Assembly: GCA_023374045.1 (NCBI GenBank)
Contig: CM041783.1
Location: 92,911,298-92,975,297 of the forward strand
DNA: 64,000 bases
Direction: 5' to 3'
From: Limonium bicolor
Lineage: Eukaryota > Streptophyta > Magnoliopsida > Caryophyllales > Plumbaginaceae
Shown here: piece by piece, positions 45,023 to 54,878 of the stretch
Layout: each line of letters begins with the position of its first letter
Position numbering within the stretch: the first letter of the stretch is position 1
Program-made: the position numbers and the translations under genes
Notes under the pieces: generated by a model
Databases searched by the model: none
The model's input: only the letters and a program-made list of their open reading frames with translations
What the model was told of the DNA's origin: nothing

Positions 45023-46870
45023 TGTGAGCCTCGATTTTAAACCCCTATCCTATGTTGATTAAAGTTGATTAGGATCTAATCGGGTTTTAGGTCCACTTAT
45101 AGCCTAAGATTAATAACTATGTCATATAACAATAATTATTAAAACCTAAGCTAGCTCACTGGAACCTATTACGAGTCGCCACCTAATTTTAACCTAGATC
45201 AAATTAGGAAAGGAGAGTTCGGGTTCGGGGGCTTGATATTCGACTTAATTAGGGTTCAATTACTTTCATTACCCCTCCTAGGTCGTTTTTCCTCTACTTG
45301 GTTTAATTACGGCTTTTTACAAAGTTGCTTTTTAACCTAAGTGCGGTGCTTCTGTTTTTTGTGTTTTTTAGCATTTTTTGACAGAGAATTAAAGTGAAAT
45401 TAAAAGCTACCTAAACTAGGGTTTCGGAGGCAGAATTAGGTCAAATTTTGCTTACGTCCGTAGCCACGGACCAAACGTCCGAGACCACGGACCCCAGTTA
45501 ACCTAAATATACAGAAAAGTCGAAATTAAAGGAAAACAAAAATTTGCAAAGTCCGGGGCCACGGACAGGATGTCCGTGGGCCCGGACATTATTAGAAAAA
45601 CCTAAATTTTGAATTTTTAAAATCCCGCCGCCGTCCGTGGGTGTCCGAGCTTACGGACAGGGAGTCCGGGACCCCGGACACGACGTCCGTGGGTGCGGAC
45701 AGCCCTCGGACGGCGGCTTTGAGGCTGTTCCCGAAGGTGTTTTCGGCTCAAATTTTATGGGTGCGTAGCCTGTTTTGGCTTCGGGATTTGGTTGTTCCTT
45801 CACGTCGGGAAACTTCAAACGCGTCGTTGGTAGCCGATCCGGTTCAGCTTCGACCCGAGTTTCTGATTTCTTCTTCCTTGTATGATTAAGGATGGTTTGC
45901 TTCTGTTTTTGTGATGTTTTGGTGCTTGGAAGTTCAATAGGAGAAGAAAGGATGAGTTTTTGGTGATTTTGGGGTGATTTCTGCAGTGTTTCGGTATTGA
46001 TTTGAGGCTTGGAGGTGTAAAACGTGGGAAGAAGGTGTGTGGCTGTGTTCTCTGACTTTGGAGCCTTCTCCTCTGCCCTAGTTGTTGTTTTTTGGGGGTC
46101 CTTTATAGAAGAGCATGGTCAAATTGATAGAGCAAGATCTTTATCTAAACGCTGATTTCGTGCTCTAAGGGAATCTGATTTTGTAAAAATATGTTTCAGG
46201 CCGAGATAAATTATGAAATTTTAACTGAAGATAAAGGATGATTTTTAGGAATTTTGAGAGTTGGATCGGGTTATTTTGATAAATAACCGATTAGATAAAA
46301 ATCTTGCAATCTGGAATCTCCCATAATTCATAACTTATTATTGGAAGTCGAAATAACGAAATTCCAACGGCATTAGTCTCTAATAAACATCCTCTATCTT
46401 GTGTTAAAATTTCATGACGTTTGTTTAATTTCGGTATTTTCCATAGGGAGAGAAAATTGCAGAAATGATTGAATTTCTCTTTTAAATTTTGGGCTAAGGT
46501 ACCAAATAAAATAATTTCAGGTTTATGACTGTATGTAGTCATGCTAACCATGTGACAATTTTATTTTAATTTTGGAAACCTTTTATTATTTCTATTTTGA
46601 GGTTATTTCATGTGTTAATTAAAGAAATTAGCTTATAATATGAATTAAAAGCTAAATTTCCAGAATAAATATTATCAGAGAATCATGAAATACCTTTCAT
46701 AATGACTATGATATGGAAGTGTTTGGAGATAATGAACAAGTCATATAAAAATAGAAAATCCCGATAATGTCCTTGGAAAATCCCGCCTTGGTGCTTTTTG
46801 ACCCCTTTTGCCCTTTGTAACACGTATGCCTTAGAGATACTCCGGGGGGTTGAAATTTTGGGTATAAACA
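45023..46870 (-). repeat. Tat-like element 3' LTR
   Basis: On the plus strand TGTGAGCC...GGTATAAACA. Compared with the 5' LTR, the first ~840 bp as written differ by about one base, while the last ~1 kb carries many one- to four-base indels. A minus-strand TATA (TTCTATAAAG) is at 46101-46110. Confidence 0.93.
45455..45716 (-). repeat. Hairpin array in Tat-like LTR, GTCCG..CGGAC family
   Basis: About eight inverted-repeat units such as CGTCCGTAGCCACGGACC, GTCCGGGGCCACGGACA, TGTCCGTGGGCCCGGACA, GAGTCCGGGACCCCGGACA and CGTCCGTGGGTGCGGAC. It lies about 385-655 nt downstream of the minus-strand TATA box, so in transcribed sequence. A short open frame through it is a by-product of GC richness. Confidence 0.9.
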
Positions 46871-46888
46871 GATTGCCCCCCGTCAACT
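46871..46888 (-). promoter_or_regulatory. Tat-like element polypurine tract
   Basis: On the minus strand TTGACGGGGGGCAATC leads directly into the 3' LTR TGTTTATACCC. Confidence 0.85.
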
Positions 46889-46977
46889 AGGCTTTGTAAT
46901 GAAGATGAAAAAGACTAGTTGATGCCTGAGTGATACCCCAAAATTTTGGATCTCAAAAGACCCTACATGTAGATTGT

Positions 46978-47250
46978 GTCGAGCTATTCTAAGGTGCTGA
47001 CTACCTATGAGTGAGAATGAAAATGAAAAGATGTCAAGCGATTCTAAGGTGTTGACTACCTAAAAACGAAATGAGATAACGTCAAGCAATTCTAAGGCGT
47101 TGACTGCCTATAATGATGATATGATGTCAAGCTATTCTAAGGCGTTGACTACCTATAATGATGATATGATGTCAAGCTATTCTAAGGCGTTGACTACCTA
47201 TAATGATGATATGATGTCAAGCTATTCTAAGGCGTTGACTACCTAAAATG
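46978..47250 (-). repeat. Tandem repeat 1: ~45-bp unit, about six copies
   Basis: Units carry GTCAAGCTATTCTAAGG(C/T)G and TTGACTACCTA with a variable AATGATGATATGAT tail. The left two copies are divergent and longer; the right copies are nearly identical. A GATGCTGATGAT run follows (47285-47360), then GGACTTATTGCC modules (47408-47560). Confidence 0.92.
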
Positions 47251-47589
47251 TGATAACCGGGTGGTATGCAAATGCAAGAATGCTGAAATGCTAATGATGC
47301 TAATGATGCTGATGTTTATGATGTTGATGATAATGCTGATGATGCTGATGATGCTCGGATGCTTCTGGGGACCGAAACCCGTGCCAATGCTCCTGGCTGG
47401 ACCCAATGTGGACTTATTGCCATCGCCCCCCAAGCCGGTGTGCAGGGATAACTCCTGGTAAAAACCTTGGGGACTTATTGCCTTTGCCCACCAGTTGTTG
47501 ATCCCAAAAACAAGTTGACATCGCAAAGGAGGATTATTGCCATCACCTCGCCAACTTTCGTCGCCAGGTCTTGTGACGCGCCTGGATAA

Positions 47590-47850
47590 GCAACTAGGTC
47601 TTATGACGAGCCTATATGAATGAGATGAATGCAATGTGTTTGATGAGAGTGGGTAAGCTAAAGGGTAACTCTAGGTCTTACTACTAGCCTAAGGAATGCA
47701 ACTAGGTCTTATGACGGGCCTAAAGGATGGTTCTAGGTCTTATGACGAGCTAAGAGATGGATCTAGGTCTTATGACGAGCCTAAAGGAGGATCTAGGTCT
47801 TATGACGAGCCTAAGGGATGGATCTAGGTCTTATGACGCCTAAAGGATTG
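47590..47850 (-). repeat. Tandem repeat 2: ~31-bp unit, about eight copies
   Basis: CTAGGTCTTATGACGAGCCT plus AAAGGATGG, with one long interruption between the first two copies (47615-47670). Confidence 0.9.
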
Positions 47851-47884
47851 AGCTCTTCTACCCGGGTGAGTTCTGCTACTCTGG

Positions 47885-48122
47885 TGAGAATTTGAAGAAT
47901 CTGTATCTACGGGGTGAGAATCTGTATCTCTGAAGAATCTGCATCTTCAGGGCGAGAATCTGTATCTCTGAAGAATCTGTATCTTCGGTGAGAATCTGTA
48001 TCTCTGAAGAATCGTATCTTAAGGGCGAGAATCTGTATCTTGAAGAATCTGTATTCGGGGGTGAAGAATCTGTATCTTCGGGGCGAAGAATCTGTATCTT
48101 CGGGGCGAGAATCTGATCTCTG
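47885..48122 (-). repeat. Tandem repeat 3: ~16-36-bp unit
   Basis: Alternating GAATCTGTATCT, CTGAAGAATCTG and TTCGGGGCGA modules, more than ten GAATCTGTAT cores, with variable spacing. Confidence 0.9.
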
Positions 48123-48544
48123 GTCTATGATGAGGAGTTTCATACGGACGGATGCAAGGTAAACTTTATGCAAATGGTCATGATGAAAGCTGATTATGAA
48201 AGTGCCAATGTGGCAATGATGATGTGCATGTCAAAATACAATCAAAGTGTATGTAGGAAAAACTTGTCCAAAACAAGAAATCGATGGAAAATGTGCCAAA
48301 CATGGCAATGTTAAGGATCAAAATTGTCCAAAGCAAGACATTGCTAGAAAGTGTGCCAAATGTGGCCATGATGAGGTTTATAAACCGAAGTGTTGAAGGA
48401 AAGTTGTTCAAGACAAGAAATTGTTGAAAGAGGTGTCAAACGTGGCAGTGTTTGATGAAAATTCTGTTTAGTGAAAGGAAAGTGAAATTATCATTCCTAC
48501 TATAGACTTCGGACTTGTAATTTATCTCCTACGAGATGAACATG

Positions 48545-48720
48545 CCGCCGGTGGGGTATGGTGTATGATGTGATGGTAAGGGCTTATGTGGGCCTGTGGA
48601 GTGCATGAAGTGAAGGTAAGGGTTTATGTGGGCCTGTGGAGTGCATGAAGTGAAGGTAAGGGCTTATGTGGGCCTGTGGAGTGCATGAAGTGAAGGTAAG
48701 GGCTTATGTGGGCCTGTGGT
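48545..48720 (-). repeat. Tandem repeat 4: 40-bp unit, four copies
   Basis: GAAGGTAAGGGCTTATGTGG followed by GCCTGTGGAGTGCATGAAGT. The first copy is divergent (TGATGGTAAGG), the others differ at single bases. Confidence 0.92.
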
Positions 48721-48771
48721 GGGATGATGGTGGTGATGTTTGAGCTTTGGGTTCCAATTGGTGTTGTCATA

Positions 48772-48874
48772 GCAATTGTTGGAACCAACAATTGCCCCCA
48801 GTATTTTCCCTTAAGACAATCTGAGCTAGAGTTCATGGCAATCGATCATTCCGATCGATTGCCCCCAGTATTTT
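48772..48874 (-). other. Two dyads each abutting a PPT-like tract
   Basis: 48772-48795 is an 11-bp inverted repeat (GCAATTGTTGG / CCAACAATTGC) and 48839-48861 a 9-bp one (CAATCGATC / GATCGATTG). Each runs straight into CCCCAGTATTTTC, that is, GAAAATACTGGGGGCAAT on the element's own strand. A third tract without a dyad is at 49953-49967. Confidence 0.75.
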
Positions 48875-49167
48875 CTTTGATCAAACGTGCGAATGAGTCT
48901 CGTCCTCACAGGGTCAAGGCTTATGTTCTGATTTGGTGCTTCCTAACCTACACTCGACGTGTTTGGTGTTTACACTCGTTTCTCACTTACGGTCACAACT
49001 TGTAGACCATTGAATTTGATATTTGATGAATTTACGCATTCGATCAGTTACTTTCACATGATTGGATACACAACTACCAAGTCGGAAGTCTTTGAGGCTT
49101 ATAACGTGGCCATGGGGTGTGATGAAAGACAACGGGACCATGGAGGGATATTTGAGGTATGTGGAGC

Positions 49168-49569
49168 TTAAATGGGTGACCAAAGCTGCAACTTGCGTCT
49201 TCTCTCGGATTCATCTTCCTTGTCTTGAAGTCGTCTGGCTGCTTCATGTTGACGTTGTTTTCGAGCTTCTGGACCTGGACTTTTGAAGTTGTCCTTTGCA
49301 TCATTTCTCTTTTCGTCATTTGGATTTTCTCGAGGCACTTCGGGTTTGCCTTTTGTTTTATCCTTTCTTGGCTTTGCCTTCGGGGTTCTTGTGTTTCCCG
49401 GTTTTGGGCTTCGAGAGCTGTTTTGATGTGAGCTCTTTTGATCCTGTGTCACTCTGGGACCATTTACGGATCGCTTTGTCATGCTGATAGCGGCATTGCT
49501 TCTTTGGACTGATGAGAATGTTATCTGAGAGTCGGGCTCCTCGCCTCCTTTGGTCACCGGGTCGGACAT
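49168..49569 (-). CDS. Small basic open frame in the Tat-like interior, unknown
   Basis: 133 codons, ATG at 49569, in the element's sense strand. Very rich in Lys, Arg, Glu, Pro and Ser (NTRTPKAKPRKDKTKGKPEV), no structural motif I recognise. Residues 95-130 could form a charged helix (EARKQRQHEAARRLQDKEDE). The frame extends to the stop at 49168. It could be a degenerate gag or ORF1 fragment; a chance open frame is also possible. No ORF of retroelement enzymes is seen in 48875-51860 on either strand. Confidence 0.3.
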   Translation of the reverse strand: MSDPVTKGGEEPDSQITFSSVQRSNAAISMTKRSVNGPRVTQDQKSSHQNSSRSPKPGNTRTPKAKPRKDKTKGKPEVPRENPNDEKRNDAKDNFKSPGPEARKQRQHEAARRLQDKEDESERRRKLQLWSPI

Positions 49570-50479
49570 TCATCATTGGCTGGGTTATTTTGTGGAGTTC
49601 ATAATATCGAAAAGGGATATATGAAAGGCTCAGCGGGGGTGCCTAGGGTTTAATGACAGGGTTTGCAAGCTTTTGGCCATGTGGTGCTGTACCTAGGTGC
49701 TTCGTCATTCCTGATAGTTGTATATCCGTTCTTTGTTACTTTTCACAGGTTTAAGCGTAAATTTACAAAGTGTCTCCTTCGGTCGGAGTTATGCCGTTTA
49801 CCTCACCTTTGGATGTGGTCTCACCGGAGTCGTGTAAAAATGACACGCTCGTTTGCTCATGGTTTTTCCGCTCAAGACACTCTCGTGAATTTCACTCAGA
49901 GACTAGTTCACACGCTTAAACGAAAGATTAAAGATGACGATCCTGAACTCAGATTGCCCCCAGTATTGACCTGGGGTTTATGACAACACTTAAACAGATG
50001 TGGATTTTGGAATGCTTTGTGGATATTATGGGATAGTCTATGGTGTGAGGACAGACATGTTCACCCTTTTAGAAAGAAAAGACAAGTCGTTCTATTCCAT
50101 AGTCAGGAAATGATTACTCCGTGATCCCTTAAAAAACATTTTTTTGTTTTTTGTTTTGTTCAATGAATGCGCAAAAAATTACGAAAATAGAACTATGCTC
50201 GAATTCAAGAATGGAAAAAAAAAATAACATCAAAAGTTGTAATCTAAAATGATAAAGGAAGCTAACTACCATAAAAGCCAGAAGAACGATTGAGAAAAGA
50301 AAACTACTAAATTGAGAAAACTTCTTAAATTGTGATGTTGAACAGTCTGATGCTAACATGTTGAAGGCTCGAGCTGTTGACCGTCGGGGCGCCATTGACC
50401 ATGATTGTCTTCCTTCCAAACTTCGAGTAGGCCCTGTAAAATGTCTGGACTAGGAATGCCTATGGGTTATGTAGGAAGT

Positions 50480-51450
50480 AACTGGGCCTGAGTCTTCGCC
50501 AAACTGAGAGTGATGTGCATAGATTAGAGTGATTCCTAGACTAGAACGGACATGTAGGCCTGAATCCAGAAATTGAGCAAACAAGCTGAAAGAAATCATA
50601 TGGACCGTGAATGGGCCACTGGGCCAAGGGATAAGCCTTGAAGTCTAGATTCGTTTGATGCTCTTGTTGGGCCTTGAGGCCGGAAACTGGAATGGATGAG
50701 TTATGCAAACTGTCTTGGATTCAAATGTTTTATGGGCCGAAATTATGGATTGAGAGCGAAGCTCATGGGCCAAAATATGAATTGGTCTATGGGCTCAAAC
50801 AGAATGAGTTATGAGTGTGGTACTTGGGCCAGAATGATTGCTCTATATGTGAACCGGAATTTGGGCCGAGTGATTTTGGTTGGGCCTAAAAGATGACACC
50901 TAGATCTAGGGTTTTGGGTTAGGGTCATGATAAGAAGTCTACCTAGACTAGAATGAGCCTTTGGGCCGGAATGTGTTTGGGCCTGAAGTAAAGCACATGA
51001 GCTGGAATGGTCCCTAAATCACAAATTGGCCAAACTTTCTTTGGACCAGAGAAGATGATTGCTAAGCCGAAAAAGGTTCATTTTCAGGACTTGTGAGTTA
51101 TTTCAAGTTCAGGTGGATTTCTTTTTTATGGGCCTAGAACTAATTGGATAATTCAAATTGGGCCAGAAGAGAAATCACCTAAGTCTAGGTTTTTGGGCCG
51201 AAGCCCGAACGACTCACATGTTAAACCAAGCAGGGCCTCTGGGCCGCAAACAAATAGAGCTGCCAATTCGTGTTGGGCTAGGTTGATGCAGGAGAAGTTC
51301 CTATCAATCTCTAGGCTGGGTAGTGGGCCGATCATACAAGCAAACAAGGCCCACACAAATTCAACATGTCCTTACTAGACGTTTGAATCAAATCGGGCAT
51401 GGGTCGATCCGGAGAGGTGCTTGGGGCATGGGCCCAGGTCACCACAAAGG
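50480..51450 (-). promoter_or_regulatory. TGGGCC-rich leader of the Tat-like element
   Basis: About 17 TGGGCC motifs (GGCCCA on the element's strand) in roughly 970 bp, each at the end of a loosely repeated 35-60 bp sequence, plus a telobox-like CTAGGGTTTTGGGTTAGGG near 50907. It lies 0.4-1.4 kb downstream of the PBS. No gene. Confidence 0.6.
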
Positions 51451-51861
51451 AATAGGGCTTGCACGCTATTCTCTTTGGGCTTCCCCACTCTTTTCACATC
51501 ACCTAAAGGTGTGCATCTACGGTCGGGTCTTTGACTGACCAACCAATGGGCTAGGTAAGGGCACTGCCAGGAAAACGCTTGGGGCTAAGGCCCAGGTATT
51601 AAGGGGGTGTGGTTAGACGACACCCTCCTCTTTCCCCCGCTTATTCACATCACCTAAAAGGTGTGAGTCCCTGACAGGGGACCCTTAAACGGGTCCCGGG
51701 GTGAAATCGGTTTGCGTGGACCCTCGCTCTCATATGATGCAAAGGTGCAGGAATTAAAGTGCGCACAAAGATAAACAAACAATGTAATAAAAGCCATAAA
51801 TAAACATTTTCAAGTTAAGCCCTCTTTCTTAAAATTAAACAAGTTAATATTAAGAATCTTG

Positions 51862-51880
51862 TCCCCAGCAGAGTCGCCAG
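51862..51880 (-). promoter_or_regulatory. Tat-like element primer-binding site
   Basis: Minus strand CTGGCGACTCTGCTGGGGA, two bases after the LTR end. Family resemblance is to Ogre/Tat PBS (tRNA-Arg). Confidence 0.82.
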
Positions 51881-52314
51881 TCTGTGAGCCTCGATTTTAA
51901 ACCCCTATCCTATGTTGATTAAAGTTGATTAGGATCTAATCGGGTTTTAGGTCCACTTATAGCCTAAGATTAATAACTATGTCATATAACAATAATTATT
52001 AAAACCTAAGCTAGCTCACTGGAACCTATTACGAGTCGCCACCTAATTTTAACCTAGATCAAATTAGGAAAGGAGAGTTCGGGTTCGGGGGCTTGATATT
52101 CGACTTAATTAGGGTTCAATTACTTTCATTACCCCTCCTAGGTCGTTTTTCCTCTACTTGGTTTAATTACGGCTTTTTACAAAGTTGCTTTTTAACCTAA
52201 GTGCGGTGCTTCTGTTTTTTGTGTTTTTTAGCATTTTTTGACAGAGAATTAAAGTGAAATTAAAAGCTACCTAAACTAGGGTTTCGGAGGCAGAATTAGG
52301 TCAAATTTTGCTTA

Positions 52315-52576
52315 CGTCCGTAGCCACGGACCAAACGTCTGAGACCACGGACCCCAGTTAACCTAAATATACAGAAAAGTCGAAATTAAAGGAAAACAAA
52401 AATTTGCAAAGTCCGGGGCCACGGACAGGATGTCCGTGGGCCCGGACATTATTAGAAAAACCTAAATTTTGAATTTTTAAAATCCCGCCGCCGTCCGTGG
52501 GTGTCCGAGCTTACGGACAGGGAGTCCGGGACCCCGGACACGACGTCCGTGGGTGCGGACAGCCCTCGGACGGCGG
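52315..52576 (-). repeat. Hairpin array in Tat-like 5' LTR
   Basis: Copy of 45455-45716, same units, one C-to-T change. Confidence 0.9.
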
Positions 52577-52961
52577 CTTTGAGGCTGTTCCCGAAGGTGT
52601 TTTCGGCTCAAATTTTATGGGTGCGTAGCCTGTTTTGGCTTCGGGATTTGGTTGTTCCTTCACGTCGGGAAACTTCAAACGCGTCGTTGGTAGCCGATCC
52701 GGTTCAGCTTCGACCCGAGTTTCTGATTTCTCTTCCTTCTTGTGATTAAGGATGGTTTGCTTCGTTTTTGTGATGTTTTGGTGCTTGGAAGTTCAATAGG
52801 AGAAGAAAGGATGAGTTTTTGGTGATTTTGGGGTGATTTCTGCAGTGTTTCGGTATTGATTTGAGGCTTGGAGGTGTAAAAACGTGGGAAGAAGGTTTGT
52901 GGCTGTGTTCTCTGACTTTGGAGGCCTTCTCCTCTGCCCTAGTTCGTTTTTTTGGGGGTCC

Positions 52962-52971
52962 TTTTATAGAA
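52962..52971 (-). promoter_or_regulatory. TATA box of the Tat-like 5' LTR
   Basis: Minus-strand TTCTATAAAAGG, 765 bp into the LTR. The matching site in the 3' LTR is 46101-46110. Confidence 0.6.
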
Positions 52972-53734
52972 AGAGCATGGTCAAATTGATAGAGCAAGAT
53001 CTTATTTATCTAAAACGCTGATTTCGTGCTCTAAGGGAATCTGATTTGTAAAATATGTTTCAGGCCGAGATAAATTATGAAATTTTAACTGAAGATAAAG
53101 GATGATTTTTAGGAATTTTGAGAGTTGAAATCGGGTTATTTTGATAAATAACCGATTAGATAAAAATCTTGCAATCTGGAATCTCCCATAATTCATAACT
53201 TATTATTGGAAAGTCGAAATAACGAAATTCCAACGGCATTAGTCCTCTAATAACATCCTCTATCTTGTGTTAAAATTTCATGACGTTTTGTTTTAATTTC
53301 GGTATTTTCCATAGGAGAGAGAAATTGCAGAAATGATTGAATTTCTCTTTTAAATTTTGGGCTAAGGTACCAAATAAATAATTTCAGGTTTATGACTGTA
53401 TGTAGTCATGCTAACCATGTGACAATTTTATTTAATTTTGGAAACCTTTTATTATTTCTATTTTGAGGTTATTTCATGTGTTAATTAAGAAATTAGCTTA
53501 TAATATGAATTAAAAGCTAAATTTCCAGAATAAATATTATCAGAGAATCATGAACCTTTCATAATGACTATGATATTTGGAAGTGTTTGGAGATAATGAA
53601 CAAGTCATATAAAAATAGAAAATCCCGATAATGTCCTTGGAAAATCCCGCCTTGGTGCTTTTGACCCCTTTTGCCCTTTGTAACACGTATGCCTTAGAGA
53701 CTACTCCGGGGGGTTGAAAATTTTGGGTATAACA

Positions 53735-54405
53735 CTGTGTTACGTAGAGTTTCTAATATAATCTGTTCAAGCAATATTTTGATTCTCCTCCTTATTACGC
53801 TTTAATATTTAGGCCATTTATTAAAGTGATATTTGTAGTTTCTTGTCAAAATGCAGTGCTGAGACAAGATTCTAGACAAGAGAAGTCAAAACAGGTCAAC
53901 GACTAGAAGTGAGTTTTCACCTATAGGTTAACCAGTCTCCAATAGGAATTAATAATGCGATTAATTTATTAATACTTGAACAAGGAATTGCGCTTGTTGT
54001 TTAAATTAATCAGGGTTTATTAGACAGGGAACGGTCAATAAACTAATTAAATTCTTGAGTTTATTGCTAAAGTGGGGAAGTCTACAATAATATAATTGAG
54101 TAAAATAGGTGAGCGAACAACCCGGGATGCTTCTTAAAAACAAAAGAGTTTCTATAACTGCTATATTATCTGTTTTAATTAATTGTTCTTTTTACTGTTT
54201 TGTCTACATTAAGTTCTAAATCACAATTTCTCTCAAAAAAATGATAAGTTTCTGTTCAGTGTCTAATAGAATTCTCAATTAAATTTCACTTCCAGTTAAA
54301 CCACAGCAAGGTCCCCAAGAGTTCGACACCCCACAATTCCACTATCCGCAAAACGATTAGGTACACTGCCTAGTGGAAGAAGTAGTCACATATTTCTCCA
54401 CAACA
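53735..54405 (+). repeat. Athila 5' LTR, right segment
   Basis: Begins with the right CTGTG duplication and continues TTACGTAGAGTTTC as in the 3' LTR at 62428. It ends ATTTCTCCACAACA, seven bases before the PBS. Confidence 0.94.
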
Positions 54406-54411
54406 AGTTTT

Positions 54412-54430
54412 TGGCGCCGTTGCCGGGGAC
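54412..54430 (+). promoter_or_regulatory. Athila primer-binding site
   Basis: TGGCGCCGTTGCCGGGGAC, the Athila-type PBS (tRNA-Asp by family knowledge). Confidence 0.95.
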
Positions 54431-54878
54431 CTCCGGCACGGTTAACTGACAGTTTTTAATTTTATTGAGTTTACTATCGGACTATCGGACTTCGGACATC
54501 TAACTACGGACATCGGACTTCGGACTTCTAATTTCTGACATCTAATTACTACTCTTTATTTATTGTCATTTATTTTTCAGTCATTTAATTTCCATTGTCC
54601 TTACATTTAATTTCCATTGTCCTTAACATTTAATTTCTGTCATTAATTTCCATTGTCATTTCAATTTTCTGTCATTTCTTTCCATTGTCTCTAACTACTA
54701 ACTTTAAATTTCTGTAGTTTATTTCTGTAAACTAATTCCTAACTTATAATTTCTGTCATTAACTTCAAATTTCTGTCATTTAATTTCAGTAACTAACTTT
54801 AATTTCAGTATACTAACTACTAACTTATAATTTCCAGTATACTAACTCCTAACATTAACACTTTATTTGTTTCTATAT
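54431..54878 (+). other. Athila leader with simple repeats
   Basis: Low-complexity: first ATCGGACTTCGGACATCTAA-type repeats (54475-54545), then TTTAATTTCCATTGTCC, TTTCTGTCATT and CTAACTTATAATTTC modules. No gene. Confidence 0.8.

Larger units (their letters stand above)
45023..53734 (-). mobile_element. Tat/Ogre-like Ty3/gypsy element without gag-pol, complete
   Basis: 8712 bp between CTGTG duplications. Minus-strand orientation follows from a PBS next to the right LTR (TGGCGACTCTGCTGGGG, tRNA-Arg-type as in Ogre/Tat elements) and a PPT next to the left LTR. LTRs are 1852 and 1848 bp. The 5.0 kb interior has no protease, RT or integrase motif, four tandem-repeat clusters near the 3' LTR (a Tat/Ogre habit), a small basic ORF, and a TGGGCC-rich leader. 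It is the youngest layer of the right-hand nest. The PBS tRNA assignment is from memory of the lineage. Confidence 0.88.
51883..53734 (-). repeat. Tat-like element 5' LTR
   Basis: 1852 bp, minus-strand TGTTATACCC...GGCTCACA. The hairpin array is at 52315-52576. One clear substitution (CGTCCGAG to CGTCTGAG, 52339) in the conserved half; otherwise indels. Confidence 0.94.

Noticed and set aside
45641..45889. 82-codon plus-strand frame repeated at 52501-52749
   Set aside because: Lies across the GC-rich hairpin array, antisense to the element; LTR duplication explains the second copy.
47590..47850. CRISPR-like regular repeats
   Set aside because: Directly adjoining units without unique spacers in a plant element; ordinary tandem repeats.
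51862..51880. Partial tRNA gene
   Set aside because: Only the complement of a tRNA 3' end is present, next to an LTR; this is a primer-binding site.
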